This document shows, in pieces, positions 1 to 8,724 of a stretch of 35,459 nt of DNA. Position 1 is the first letter of the stretch; every line of letters begins with the position of its first letter. Under the pieces are notes generated by a model. That model was given only the letters and a program-made list of their open reading frames with translations. It did no database searches and was not told where the DNA came from. The position numbers and the translations under genes were made by a program. Origin of the DNA: Aquimonas sp044377145 (lineage in GTDB: Bacteria; Pseudomonadota; Gammaproteobacteria; Xanthomonadales; Xanthomonadaceae); the NCBI RefSeq assembly GCF_044377145.1, contig NZ_JBILJQ010000056.1, forward strand, positions 1 to 35,459, given 5' to 3'.

Positions 1-501
1 CAGCTGAGCTGCTCAGCACACCCGGCGCGCTCAAGGCCAGATCCACACCCGTTGAGCTCGATCTGCCGGAGGTGGTTAGTTAGAAAAAACGTCGCCGAGT
101 GTTGGGAAAGGGTTGACACGTTCCGCCAGCCCAACATCCTCACCGTTGAACGCCAATGGGGCCACCGCTGGCGTATGAATCGCGACCAGATTGCGGCGTG
201 CGTCCAGCGGCTGCACTTGGTTTACTCGGCTTTCGGTCTCGGCGTTCTGCCTGAGTGGTTCGCAGCAACGGGAGTCATTCCCTTGGCGGACGTGCTCAGC
301 GTCAGGCGCCGTCGGGTAAGGGAGTTGATGGCCGGCTCATCGTGTTCGGCGATGTGCGTTCGGCTCATGCTGCGAAGGGCCGTGCGTTGCCCGGCCCCTG
401 CAAGCTTGCGCGGAGGTATGAGGCGCGAGCGTGTGCTTGTCGGCTGCAAGCCATAGCGCATGACTCATGCGCACTAGGCCCCTGCCGTGCGATCGCTCAG
501 A
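1..501. other. No recognisable gene
   Basis: Every open frame here is short, Arg/Ala/Pro-rich and lacks family features, so I call no gene. The one structure I see is a short palindrome at 456-472 (GCGCATGACTCATGCGC), about 30 bases past the stop of the minus-strand gene that ends at 502. It could fold as a 6-8 bp stem but has no T-run, so I do not call it a terminator. Confidence 0.5.
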
Positions 502-1314
502 TCAGCGCCCCAGCAGCTTCCGGACGATTTTCAAGACTCCCCCGCCGGCCATCAGTGCGCGCACGCGTTCCTCATCTTCGATCGACTGTTCACCAAGGTC
601 CTGGTCGATGCGGCGCTTGGTCTGTTCGCGCTGCACCTTGGCCGCCAGCGTGCGGCGTACGTCTTCGTCGACGTTCTCGCGGCCGAAGCCGGCGTCTTCG
701 TGGGTCAGATAGCGGCCGAGTGAATCGAACAGCTCCGGCGTCAGCTGGGCGTGGCGGAAGCTGCGTATGGTGGTGGCGAAACCGTAGAAGTTGGTCAGGG
801 TGATGCGCGCCACGCCGAGCGCCTGGCCGGCCTCGACGTGCAGGGTCAGCGGAACCCGGCCGCGGGCCAAGAAGCGTCCGGCCACGACTTCGCCGTTGGC
901 GTTCTTCTTGCTTTCCTGCAGGCCCGAGAGCCGGTGCTTGGTGAAGGCCTGGGTCAGCGACTGGGTGCGCAGCACGCCTTCGGTTTCCAGCGTGGCGCAT
1001 TCTTCGGTGGCCACCGTGGCCGCGCATTCAAGCGTGATCTCCACGCTGTCGGAACCCGGCGTCGCCTTCAGCGTGTAGGGCGCTTCGATATACGCCACCA
1101 CATCGCCGTAGCCGGGCAGGTTGTAGACGACCCGCACGCGCTTCTTGAGTTCGTTCAGATGCGTGCTGAGCTGCTTCAGGAATTCGTACAGACGCTGTGC
1201 GGCCGGGCCCAGACGTTCGCTCCACAGGCCTTCTTTCGGCTCCTCGGGCATGACCGGATGTTCGCCCGTGCGGCGACGTTCGGCCTCCTGCTTGAGTTCG
1301 TCGAGAATGCCCAT
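502..1314 (-). CDS. Conserved hypothetical protein, 270 aa
   Basis: I do not recognise a characterised family. The reading frame has good coding character (balanced acidic and basic residues, strong third-position GC). There is no signal peptide or membrane segment, so it is probably cytoplasmic. The N-terminus (residues 1-60) is charged and mostly helical, with a heptad-like stretch around LYEFLKQLSTHLNELKKRV. The middle (about 60-200) alternates hydrophobic and polar residues like a beta-rich fold, and the C-terminus is charged and helical (KVQREQTKRRIDQDLGEQSI). The ATG at 1314 follows a weak AGGG, and the frame cannot extend far without losing coding character. It stands alone on the minus strand, divergent from the SPFH gene across a 356-base gap. 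That it is real is well supported; its function is unknown. Confidence 0.75.
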   Translation of the reverse strand: MGILDELKQEAERRRTGEHPVMPEEPKEGLWSERLGPAAQRLYEFLKQLSTHLNELKKRVRVVYNLPGYGDVVAYIEAPYTLKATPGSDSVEITLECAATVATEECATLETEGVLRTQSLTQAFTKHRLSGLQESKKNANGEVVAGRFLARGRVPLTLHVEAGQALGVARITLTNFYGFATTIRSFRHAQLTPELFDSLGRYLTHEDAGFGRENVDEDVRRTLAAKVQREQTKRRIDQDLGEQSIEDEERVRALMAGGGVLKIVRKLLGR

Positions 1315-1670
1315 GCCTGTGAATCCCTTGCGGTTGCGGAAGGTCGCACCGGCGCCGATGCGCGCCGAAGCGGCAGGCGAGTGTAGCCAATGCCTGCCGC
1401 GGGGGCGAACCGCGGGCGCGTGCGGGCATGTGCCCGGCGCGGCCGTTGGCTCAGACCTTCAGCCGCACAGCGGCCAAGGCGGTGCGCTCGCGGCCCCGGC
1501 GGGCGCCGCCAGGAGCGCCAGGAGCTGACGGAGTCATTGGCCAAGAGGTTCTCTATGTGGATGTACAGCTCGGCACTGACGCTGATCCGGATCGCGTGTT
1601 GTTCCAGCGGTGTGGACACGCCCGAGGCGTCCACCCATAGTCGCCCCACTCAACCCACCGGAGCCACCTG
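1315..1670. other. Divergent intergenic region
   Basis: This 356-base gap separates a minus-strand gene from the plus-strand SPFH/NfeD pair and should carry both promoters. I see no convincing -35/-10 pair or operator. A minus-strand frame beginning near 1649 reads plausibly for about 50 residues, then becomes Arg/Pro-rich and runs into the 502-1314 gene in another frame, so I do not call it. Confidence 0.4.
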
Positions 1671-2660
1671 ATGGAGAACTCCATGAGCATCTTTATCGTC
1701 ATCCTGATCGTGTTCGTCGTCATCACTTTGCTGAAGGGCGTGCGTTCGGTGCCGCAGGGCTACGAGTACACGGTCGAGCGTTTCGGCCGCTACACGCACA
1801 CGCTGAGCCCGGGCCTCGGTTTCATCATTCCCTGGGTCGATGCGATTGGCCGCAAGCTCAATGTGATGGAGCAGGTGCTGGATGTGCCCAGCCAGGACGT
1901 GATCACCCGCGACAACGCGGTGGTGAAGGTCGATGCGGTGGTGTTCTACCAGGTGCTCGATTCCGCCAAGGCCGCGTATGAGGTCTCGCAGCTGGAGATC
2001 GCCGTGCTCAACCTGACAATGACCAACACCCGCACCGTGCTGGGCTCGATGGATCTCGACGAGTCGCTGTCCAAGCGCGACGAGATCAACGCCAAGCTGC
2101 TGATCGTGGTCGATGAAGCCACCCATCCATGGGGTATCAAGGTCAACCGGATCGAGATCAAGGACATCCAGCCGCCGCGCGATCTTGTCGATTCGATGGC
2201 CCGGCAGATGAAGGCCGAGCGCGACAAGCGCGCGAACATTCTGGAGGCAGAAGGCCATCGCGCGTCCGAGATCCTGCGCGCCGAAGGCGAAAAACAGGCC
2301 GCCATTCTGGAAGCCGAAGGCCGCCGTGAAGCCGCCTATCGGGATGCCGAAGCGCGCGAGCGCCTGGCCGAGGCGGAAGCCAAGGCGACCCTGATGGTCA
2401 GCCAGGCGATTGCAAAAGGTGATGTGCAGGCGGTGAACTATTTCGTCGCCCAGAAATACGTCGAGGCGTTGAAGGAATTCGCCCGCTCGCCCAATCAAAA
2501 AACCTTGCTGCTGCCGATGGAGACCACCGGCATCCTGGGCGCCTTGGCCGGCATCACCGAGCTGACCGCGGGCAACCGGGCCGATGCTGGCAAAGGCAGC
2601 AGCAACCCGCCCCCGCGGCCGAGCTCTCCGGGCGGCGTCGCCAACTTCAAGGTGGATTGA
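1671..2660 (+). CDS. qmcA: SPFH/band 7 (stomatin, QmcA-like) membrane protein
   Basis: Membrane-anchored SPFH (prohibitin/stomatin) scaffold of about 329 aa. Residues 6-21 form one hydrophobic N-terminal segment (IFIVILIVFVVITLL). The SPFH/band 7 domain follows (about 25-185), with the family-typical VPQGYEYTVERFGRY and WGIKVNRIEIKDI. Residues 190-255 are an Ala/Glu/Arg-rich coiled coil (ILEAEGHRASEILRAEGEKQ and similar), and the tail is Pro/Ser-rich. QmcA of E. coli (about 305 aa) has the same order. Two starts are possible: ATG 1671 (GGAG at 1660-1663) and ATG 1683 (GGAGA at 1673-1677); the second gives MSIFIVIL, closer to known relatives. The NfeD gene begins one base after the stop, the classic SPFH-NfeD partnership. 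The family is linked to membrane microdomains and protein quality control; the exact role here is inferred. Confidence 0.93.
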   Translation: MENSMSIFIVILIVFVVITLLKGVRSVPQGYEYTVERFGRYTHTLSPGLGFIIPWVDAIGRKLNVMEQVLDVPSQDVITRDNAVVKVDAVVFYQVLDSAKAAYEVSQLEIAVLNLTMTNTRTVLGSMDLDESLSKRDEINAKLLIVVDEATHPWGIKVNRIEIKDIQPPRDLVDSMARQMKAERDKRANILEAEGHRASEILRAEGEKQAAILEAEGRREAAYRDAEARERLAEAEAKATLMVSQAIAKGDVQAVNYFVAQKYVEALKEFARSPNQKTLLLPMETTGILGALAGITELTAGNRADAGKGSSNPPPRPSSPGGVANFKVD

Positions 2661-2661
2661 G

Positions 2662-3102
2662 ATGGACAGCTGGATGCACTCGCCGTGGTTCTGGTGGGGG
2701 ATGGCCTTGGCCCTGTTCGCGGCCGAGGCGCTGCTGCCCGGCGCCTTCCTGCTGTGGCTGGGTTTCGCGGCCACCGCCACCGCGCTGTTGGTACTGGTGT
2801 TGCCGATCAGCCTGCCGGCGCAGTGGTTTCTGTTCGGCGTGCTGGGCCTGGTGGCGATGGCGGTCGGCTGGAAGCTGCGCCAGCGCAACCCGCCGCAGCC
2901 GACCGACCACCCGCTGCTGAACCAGCGCGGCGCACAGCTGGTCGGCCAGATCTATGCCTTGGACAGCGCCATCGTCGACGGCCGCGGACGGCTGAAGATC
3001 GGCGATGCGTTCTGGCGTGCTGAAGGCGCGGACCTTCCAGTCGGCACCAAAGTGCGAGTGGTAAAGGTCGATTCCGGAGTCGTGCGGGTGGAAGCGGTCT
3101 AA
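2662..3102 (+). CDS. NfeD family membrane protein (short type)
   Basis: A 146-residue partner of the SPFH protein just upstream; the ATG at 2662 is one base after that gene's TGA, with AAGGTGG overlapping the upstream coding end as the likely ribosome site. The first ~70 residues form hydrophobic segments (MALALFAAEALLPGAFLLWL, then two more through about 73). The C-terminal ~60 residues (around GRGRLKIGDAFWRAEG and VGTKVRVVKVDSGVVRVEAV) are the small OB-fold of short NfeD proteins. There is no ClpP-like protease domain, so this is the short NfeD class, which pairs with SPFH proteins such as QmcA. A longer frame opens at 2584 inside the SPFH gene, but only the part from 2662 looks like NfeD. 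Confidence 0.92.
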   Translation: MDSWMHSPWFWWGMALALFAAEALLPGAFLLWLGFAATATALLVLVLPISLPAQWFLFGVLGLVAMAVGWKLRQRNPPQPTDHPLLNQRGAQLVGQIYALDSAIVDGRGRLKIGDAFWRAEGADLPVGTKVRVVKVDSGVVRVEAV

Positions 3103-3208
3103 GCCCTTGCGGCTTGAAGCCAACCTTGTGGGGCCTGTCTGTTCGGAGCGCGCCTGGACCGCACACGCGCTCGACATCGACCTTCTTGTTCGCGCTGATC
3201 TTTGGCGC

Positions 3209-3242
3209 CGTCTGCAGGCTGTTGCTGAACAGCCTGCAGACG
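3209..3242. terminator. Strong hairpin between convergent genes
   Basis: A perfect 15-bp stem with a 4-base loop: CGTCTGCAGGCTGTT, GCTG, then its exact complement. It lies between the end of the NfeD gene (3102) and the end of the minus-strand TonB-domain gene (3290), where a bidirectional terminator is expected. Neither side has a clear T-run, so it may be a rho-assisted terminator or a small repeat element. Confidence 0.55.
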
Positions 3243-3289
3243 ATTCTGGTGCTTCACCGCCACGCACTCACGCCTGCATTGTGCCGGCG

Positions 3290-4336
3290 CTAGTCCATCT
3301 TGAACTCGAAGGTCCGGGTCGCTCGAATGTCCTGATTCGGTGCCTCGTAGCGCCAGTCTTCCATGGCGGTGAGCGCCACACGATCGAACACGCCCGGCGG
3401 CTCGCTGCGAAGCACGCGTAGATCCGTCACCCGCCCGCTGGTCGAGATGGTGAAGGCCAGTTCCACCATTCCTTCCTGCTTCCGCCTTGCTGCCAGCGTC
3501 GGGTAGAGCGGCGTGCTTTGGCGCAGCACTTTGGGCATCGTCACTTCAGCATCGGGAGATGCAGCCGCAGGTGCCGGCGCAGGCGCGGCCACGGCCGCTG
3601 CGGCGGGCTGGGTGATTGGCCCGGCAGCTGAAGCCGGCGATGGCGTGGCTATCGCAAGGGCTGCCGGCTCGTCTGGCGCAGACGAGCCGACTGAGTCTGC
3701 AGTGTCGGCTGCCGCCGCGGACGCCTGTTCAACTGGCGCTGCAGGCACCGCGGGTGGTGCGGCCGCCATTGTTGACGCAATTGTCGGGCTGGCGGGTGGG
3801 CTGCCGATGGCGGTCGTGTCAGCCGGGCGCGGCGTCGAGTCGAGGGCCTGCAGCCCGCGCTGCAGACGCGGTAGCGCGGGCGCTTCCGGCTGGGCGCTGG
3901 CGAGCAAGGGCAGCAGTCTGCTGACCTCGGCTCGATCACGCGCGGCCAAGCGCTGCTCCACGTGCAGCACGGCGTAGGGAAACAGATCCTGCAGCGCATC
4001 ACGCGCCATCACATTGCTGGGCGAACTCTCCAGGACCTGCAGGAACAACTCGAATGCGTTGTCACCGGGCGGCGCGAACAGGCGCTGGGCCCGCAGGGCA
4101 GCTTCCGCGCGCTGCAGAACCTCGGGAGCGGGAGCATTGGACGAACCCGACTCCGCCGCGGTCGCCACGCGCCCATCTGGCGCTGTGGGCGGCGCTGAGG
4201 GCTCGGGCTCCGAGCTGCAGCCACCGATCAACACACAGGCGAGCAGCGCCTGCACCAGACGCCAGCGCAGCGCGTGACCACATGGATCAGCATGCCCCGG
4301 GCGAACGCGCACCGGAGCCAGAACGAAGTCACTCAT
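3290..4336 (-). CDS. Lipoprotein with C-terminal TonB domain
   Basis: A 348-residue envelope protein. Residues 25-40 read as a lipoprotein signal (VQALLACVLIGGC) with Cys40 as the likely lipidation site, preceded by an unusually long n-region. Residues 70-170 are a helical region resembling TPR-like scaffolds. Residues 185-265 are a low-complexity Ala/Pro linker, as in TonB proteins that span the periplasm. The last ~85 residues are a TonB C-terminal domain (STPLYPTLAARRKQEGMVEL, then the typical RVLRSEPPGVFDRVALTAM). The start at 4336 has a good GGAGGGG seven to nine bases upstream; the frame is open to 4543 but that part lacks coding character. Lipid anchoring is unusual for TonB itself, which normally has an inner-membrane anchor, and no exbB/exbD is nearby. 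It may therefore be a TonB-like envelope protein rather than the energiser of transport. Confidence 0.8.
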   Translation of the reverse strand: MSDFVLAPVRVRPGHADPCGHALRWRLVQALLACVLIGGCSSEPEPSAPPTAPDGRVATAAESGSSNAPAPEVLQRAEAALRAQRLFAPPGDNAFELFLQVLESSPSNVMARDALQDLFPYAVLHVEQRLAARDRAEVSRLLPLLASAQPEAPALPRLQRGLQALDSTPRPADTTAIGSPPASPTIASTMAAAPPAVPAAPVEQASAAAADTADSVGSSAPDEPAALAIATPSPASAAGPITQPAAAAVAAPAPAPAAASPDAEVTMPKVLRQSTPLYPTLAARRKQEGMVELAFTISTSGRVTDLRVLRSEPPGVFDRVALTAMEDWRYEAPNQDIRATRTFEFKMD

Positions 4337-4701
4337 GCCACCCCTCCGAAGACAAAAGTCGTCGGATCCTTCGACCGTCGATCTGGGCGCTCGGCACGGT
4401 GGCCGCTCGCGGTCGCTTGGTTCAAAGGACTCGCTTGGCGGCGAGCATATGACAGCGTCCATCAGAGGGTTTGCTGCACTGCAGAAACCCCCTTGGCGCA
4501 TGGGGTTTGCGGTGCCGGCCTGCACGCTGCTGAAGACACTCATCTGTTTGGAGGACGAGATCCGGCGTGTGCTTCCGGGGCCGATCGATCAGCTCCGCCT
4601 CATCCAGCCTCGGCCATCGCCGTGCAGGGTCTGCCGCGGTGTTCCTTCAAAAGCGGCCACCGCGCGCTCAGCAGAGCCAGCGTTGCCTGCGAGTGCTGTG
4701 G
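4337..4701. other. Non-coding or degenerate stretch
   Basis: Frames in this region are open but compositionally random (mixed Arg/Ser/Pro), and no family is recognisable. The promoter of the TonB-domain lipoprotein should lie in the first hundred bases, but I see no clear elements. Confidence 0.4.
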
Positions 4702-4990
4702 TCACCGGTCCAGGAAGACGATGGTCGGCCCCCACTTCGCGATCAGCTGCGCCCGGAGCGGCGACAGTTCGGTGATGTTCAATACGCCGAGGGGGCGCTG
4801 GGCGAGCTCGTAGCCATGGTCGTCGGGGCCGTGCAGCACCGCACGGCCTCAGCGCCTGGGAATGCGCGGCAGCGAGGGTCGCTCATCGCGGATGCCGCAG
4901 ACGAGCACTCGCCAGTCCGGGCTGTTGGCGTCCTGCCACGCTCGCGTCCACGTGTCGCGCCTGTGTCCACGGTCACGCGACGGTTTGCGG
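4702..4990 (-). pseudogene. Possible gene remnant with internal stop
   Basis: On the minus strand two stretches in the same frame read like protein: one ending TWTRAWQDANSPDWRVLVCG...IPRR, then a TGA (4849-4851), then GRAVLHGPDDHGYELAQRPL...GPTIVFLDR and a second TGA at 4702. Their composition is unlike the surrounding random frames, and they join without a frameshift. This suggests a degraded gene with a nonsense mutation whose 5' end was lost near the start of the L,D-transpeptidase at 5015. No family is recognised, and it could also be chance. Confidence 0.3.
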
Positions 4991-5014
4991 CCGGCGAAGT
5001 AAGCTCCGGCCCCT

Positions 5015-5746
5015 ATGCGTGCTCCCATACAGACTCTGTGTCTCGCTCTGGCTTTGCTGTCGGGCCTGAGCGCTTGGCCCGGAGCCTGCGCCCATGCCGG
5101 CGAACTCGCCTCGCGCCTGCTGCAGCAGGCGCCGGGCCTCAAGCCCGAGGTGCTGGAGCTTGCCTTGTCCGCCCGGCTCTGCGCGCAACGATCGGGGCAG
5201 GCGCCGAAGGCGAGCCGGTTGGCAGTCATCGACTACTCACTGCCTTCGACCGAACCGCGGCTGTGGGTGTTTGATCTGCCGCGCAAACGTCTGCTGTATG
5301 CCGAGCATGTCGCCCATGGGCGGGGTAGCGGGGAAAACCTCGCCACGGAGTTCTCGAACATCGAGGGCAGCCATCAGACCAGCCTGGGCCTGTTCGTTAC
5401 CGATCAGACCTACCACGGCGCCAACGGCTATTCGCTGCGCATGGATGGACTCGACCCGGGCTTCAATGACCTCGCCCGAGTGCGCGCGATCGTGATGCAC
5501 GGCGCGCCGTATGTGGATCCGCTGTTCGCGCAGGAGCAGGGGCGGCTGGGCCGCAGCCTGGGCTGTCCGGCCGTGCGTTCGGACGTGGCGCGGCCGCTGA
5601 TCAATCATCTGCGTGACGGCCAGCTGCTGTTCGCCTATTACCCGGACCCGCAGCTGTTGGCGCAAGCCAGCAGTTTGTCCTGCCTGCGACAGGCGCGTGC
5701 GGAGCATTCGGGGATGTCGGGTGTGGGCGGTCGCGCCTCGCCCTAG
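5015..5746 (+). CDS. Murein L,D-transpeptidase catalytic domain protein (YkuD_2 type)
   Basis: A 243-residue exported protein. Residues 1-28 are a signal peptide (PIQTLCLALALLSGLSAW, Ala-rich cut site near AHA). The rest matches the 'murein L,D-transpeptidase catalytic domain' family: WVFDLPRKRLLYAEHVAHGR, then FVTDQTYHGANGYSLRMDGL, IVMHGAPYV with His162, and the active-site loop GRSLGCPAV with Cys184. These enzymes are related to those that form 3-3 cross-links or attach proteins to peptidoglycan in the periplasm; the specific reaction of this subfamily is not settled. Its ribosome site is weak. A second, unrelated-subfamily L,D-transpeptidase follows 219 bases downstream on the same strand. 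Confidence 0.88.
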   Translation: MRAPIQTLCLALALLSGLSAWPGACAHAGELASRLLQQAPGLKPEVLELALSARLCAQRSGQAPKASRLAVIDYSLPSTEPRLWVFDLPRKRLLYAEHVAHGRGSGENLATEFSNIEGSHQTSLGLFVTDQTYHGANGYSLRMDGLDPGFNDLARVRAIVMHGAPYVDPLFAQEQGRLGRSLGCPAVRSDVARPLINHLRDGQLLFAYYPDPQLLAQASSLSCLRQARAEHSGMSGVGGRASP

Positions 5747-5965
5747 TGCTTTATTGGCGGGGCGGCCGCCTGCGGCGCGCGGGGCTGCAATCGCGTAGTA
5801 CTTCGATGACCTCGCTCGGCTTTGGCGCCAGAGCGTCCAAGCAACCGCTTCGATGGAACGGCTCGCGTCGCAGTGGATCGTGACGCGCACAGCCGTGCGT
5901 CTGACCCCGCAGTGCATTGCATGCACAATGGGCGACTGGATCTCTGCGGGCTGCGCCTTTCTTTG

Positions 5966-7678
5966 ATGAGCTCGTCGATGCTTTACCGTTCCACGCTGAC
6001 GCTGTTGATCACGGGTTTCGCTACCTGCGCCTTCGGGCAGCTGCCGTCCACACGCGAGGGTGCAGCGCTTGCGGCCCTGCTGGGTGAGGCCGGGCAGGTT
6101 GTGCAGGTGCAGGGCACGCCGTTGCATGCGGCCGATGCGGTGCGCGGTTTCTACGCCGCGCGTGGCTATCGCCTTGCCTGGACCGAGCACGGCTGTGGGG
6201 CGAACTACAGTGAGTTGATGCGCGCCATCGAGGCCAGTGCCCTGCACGGCCTGCAGCCCGAGGACTACCACGCCGAGCGTCTGCTGGCGGCCGACACCTG
6301 CAGCTATACCGAAGAACTGCTCGCCAGCGATGCCTGGTTGAGCCTGGCATCGCATCTGCGCGGCGGTCGGCTGGATCCACTGCGGGTAGAGCCCGACTGG
6401 ACTGTGCAGCGCCCAAGCCTGGACGCACCGGCAGCGCTCGAGCGCGCGCTGGCGGACGGTCAGGTGGCGCTGACGCTGGCCGCGCTGGCACCGCAGGACG
6501 CGTTCTATGGCGCCTTGCGCGCGGCGCTTGCGGCGGAGCGCGCGCAGCTGGACGCACCGCGCCCGCTGCCGGTCGATGCCGGCGAGAGCTTGAAGCCCCG
6601 CGAACGCAGTGCGCGCGTAGCCCAGTTGCGTGCGCTGCTGAGGGCGGAGGGGCATGCGGCCGAGCCCGAGGCACCGACGGTTTCCGTGGCCGTCGGCGGC
6701 GCGGATCAATCCGCCGCTGCGGACGTTCTGCCGGGCTCGGCAACGGCTGTTGTGACGATTGATGTGGCCGGTGCTGATCCGGAACAGTTCTTCGATGCCG
6801 GTCTTGAGGCCGCACTCAAGGCTTATCAGGAGCGTCTGAACCTCGAACCCGATGGCGTGGCCGGACGCATGACTCTGGCGCAGCTGGCGCGCGGACCTGC
6901 CGAGCGGGTGGAGCAACTGCGGGTCAACCTGGAGCGCTGGCGCTGGCTGCCGGCCGATCTTGGCGCGCGGCATCTGCGCGTCAACATCGCCGACTTCCGT
7001 CTGGAGGCCTGGAATTCGGGCCGGATCGAGCGGGTGCATCGGGTCGTGGTCGGCACCGGCTATCGTCAGACACCAGCGTTCTCGGCCGACCTGCGCTATG
7101 TGGTGCTGAACCCCTGGTGGGAGGTGCCGCGCAAGCTCGCGACCCAGGACAAACTGCCGCTGTTCCAGCGCGACCCCGAGGCGTTCGCGCGTGGCGGCTA
7201 CGTACTGCTGGATCCGCAGGGAAACCCGGTGGATGCGAGCGCAATCGACTTCAGCCAGCTCACGCGCAATCGCTTTCCCTATCGCCTGCGCCAGCGGCCG
7301 GGGCCGGCCAACGCGCTGGGCGAGGTCAAGCTGATCCTGCCGAACAAACACGATGTGTATCTGCATGACACACCCACCCGCGGCCTGTTCGACCGCGTGC
7401 GGCGCAGCTTTTCCTCAGGCTGCATCCGCGTCGACGATGTGCTTGCGTTGACCGAGTGGGTGCTGGCGGGCGAGCCCGGTTTCGACCGAGCGCGCATCGA
7501 CGCCGTGATTGCCGGCGGCAGCGAAACCCGGGTCAATCTTGCCGTGCCGCTGCCTGTACACCTGCTCTATCTGACCGTGGTCGACGATGGTGCCGGCGGC
7601 GTGCGCTTCATCAATGACCTCTACAGCCGCGACGCACGCGTGCTTGATGCGTTGGGGCGACGGGTCGAGCGGAACTGA
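5966..7678 (+). CDS. L,D-transpeptidase with peptidoglycan-binding domain (YcbB/LdtD-like)
   Basis: A 570-residue exported enzyme likely to form 3-3 cross-links in peptidoglycan. Residues 1-23 are a signal peptide (SMLYRSTLTLLITGFATCAF). The scaffold domain follows (GFYAARGYRLAW through GLQPEDYHAERL), then a PG_binding_1 segment (ALKAYQERLNLEPDGVAGRM) near residue 280. The YkuD catalytic domain includes LRVNIADFRLEAW, VVGTGYRQTPAFS, HDVYLHDTP and the active-site motif SSGCIRVDD with Cys486. E. coli LdtD (615 aa) has the same order. I chose ATG 5966 because the signal peptide begins there; the frame is open back to 5822 but that extra part is not signal-like. ATG 5978 is an alternative. Confidence 0.93.
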   Translation: MSSSMLYRSTLTLLITGFATCAFGQLPSTREGAALAALLGEAGQVVQVQGTPLHAADAVRGFYAARGYRLAWTEHGCGANYSELMRAIEASALHGLQPEDYHAERLLAADTCSYTEELLASDAWLSLASHLRGGRLDPLRVEPDWTVQRPSLDAPAALERALADGQVALTLAALAPQDAFYGALRAALAAERAQLDAPRPLPVDAGESLKPRERSARVAQLRALLRAEGHAAEPEAPTVSVAVGGADQSAAADVLPGSATAVVTIDVAGADPEQFFDAGLEAALKAYQERLNLEPDGVAGRMTLAQLARGPAERVEQLRVNLERWRWLPADLGARHLRVNIADFRLEAWNSGRIERVHRVVVGTGYRQTPAFSADLRYVVLNPWWEVPRKLATQDKLPLFQRDPEAFARGGYVLLDPQGNPVDASAIDFSQLTRNRFPYRLRQRPGPANALGEVKLILPNKHDVYLHDTPTRGLFDRVRRSFSSGCIRVDDVLALTEWVLAGEPGFDRARIDAVIAGGSETRVNLAVPLPVHLLYLTVVDDGAGGVRFINDLYSRDARVLDALGRRVERN

Positions 7679-7818
7679 ATTGCAAGGTTGCGCGAGAATC
7701 GCCCGCCTGCTGCTGCGGCCGTCGCGGAACTTGCGGTGACGCCTTGACTACGGCGGTCGAGATTCCTCAGCCGCTGAGGGATTGCCGAAGGCCTGCGCGC
7801 CGCCGTGATCTGCTGCAG

Positions 7819-8724
7819 TCATGCCACTTTGTTTCGACCCTGCACGATCAGGGCGCGGTGCGCTACCAGGATGGGAAAGAAGGTCACCACAGTGCAGGCC
7901 AAGGTGTTCTCTGGCCCGCCCGATCCACCGTTCAGCCAGCTGGGGCCGACCGGCGTCAGTTGCACCAGCAGCGGGGCGATTTTCAGATCGATTCCGGTCA
8001 GCGGAAGGTCGAACCCGGTGCCGATCAGCCAGTTCCAGCCGGCATGAAAGCCGGCCGCCGCCCACACGTTCCGGTAGACCAACACCAGATAGCAGGCGAA
8101 CACCGAGAACAGGAACGAATTGACATGGGCGAACAGATTCTTGTCCGGTGAGAAGTGCAGCAGGGTGAACAATGCCGAGGAGATGAGCACGGCCAGAAGC
8201 AGGTTGAACTTGCGGGTCAGCACCGACAGCAGCCAGCCGCGAAACAGCAGTTCTTCCGCGCCCGATTGCACGATGAATCCGGCCAGCAACAGGGTGATGG
8301 CGGCGAGATCGGTGACGGAGCCGAACGCGGGAAACCAGGCGCCCGATCGGAAGCCGCCCGTGGTGGCGATCAGCAGTACCACGGCGCCCGAAACCGCCGC
8401 GCCCAGCACGAGTTGCTTGAACAGCGTAGCCATTTTGCGTTCGCCGCCAAGCCCGATCGAGGCCAATGCGCGCCGTTCCACCAGCTTGAGCCATCCGATG
8501 ACAATCAACAGCAGCAGGCCGAAGGACGCGAACAGGAAGAACGCGAACGCCCAGACGTTGGTAAACGTTTCGTCCTCGCCCACCAGACCGTGATGGCGCA
8601 TCAACAGATCGATCGGCAGGATCGCCAACACCACGAACACCATTGCCAGTAAGGGTGCCAGGGCGCCCCAGGGCAACCAGCCGCGGGCGGGGTCATCGGT
8701 ATACAGGTGCTTGTCCATCCACAT
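7819..8724 (-). CDS. CPBP family intramembrane glutamic endopeptidase
   Basis: A polytopic inner-membrane protein of about 301 aa in the CPBP (CAAX protease and bacteriocin-processing, ABI) family. The three family motifs are present: EELLFRGW (Glu157, Glu158, Arg162), FTLLHF (His190) and HAGWNW (His227, Asn231). About eight hydrophobic segments surround them. The family uses a glutamate-activated water inside the membrane; substrates here are unknown. Several clustered ATG codons are possible (8748, 8733, 8724, 8718). I prefer 8724 because AAGGA lies nine bases upstream of it, while 8748 and 8733 have Shine-Dalgarno-like runs too close. It stands alone on the minus strand, converging on the L,D-transpeptidase. 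Confidence 0.88.
   Translation of the reverse strand: MWMDKHLYTDDPARGWLPWGALAPLLAMVFVVLAILPIDLLMRHHGLVGEDETFTNVWAFAFFLFASFGLLLLIVIGWLKLVERRALASIGLGGERKMATLFKQLVLGAAVSGAVVLLIATTGGFRSGAWFPAFGSVTDLAAITLLLAGFIVQSGAEELLFRGWLLSVLTRKFNLLLAVLISSALFTLLHFSPDKNLFAHVNSFLFSVFACYLVLVYRNVWAAAGFHAGWNWLIGTGFDLPLTGIDLKIAPLLVQLTPVGPSWLNGGSGGPENTLACTVVTFFPILVAHRALIVQGRNKVA

Noticed and set aside
456..472. Palindrome GCGCATGACTCATGCGC as terminator or operator
   Set aside because: Short stem, no T-run and no known operator match.
1176..1649. Minus-strand frame whose first ~50 residues look protein-like
   Set aside because: It turns Arg/Pro-rich and overlaps the start of the 502-1314 gene in another frame; no ribosome site and no family.
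5237..7366. 709-codon open frame on the minus strand opposite the L,D-transpeptidases
   Set aside because: It covers parts of two well-supported genes and the gap between them; composition is that of an antisense shadow.
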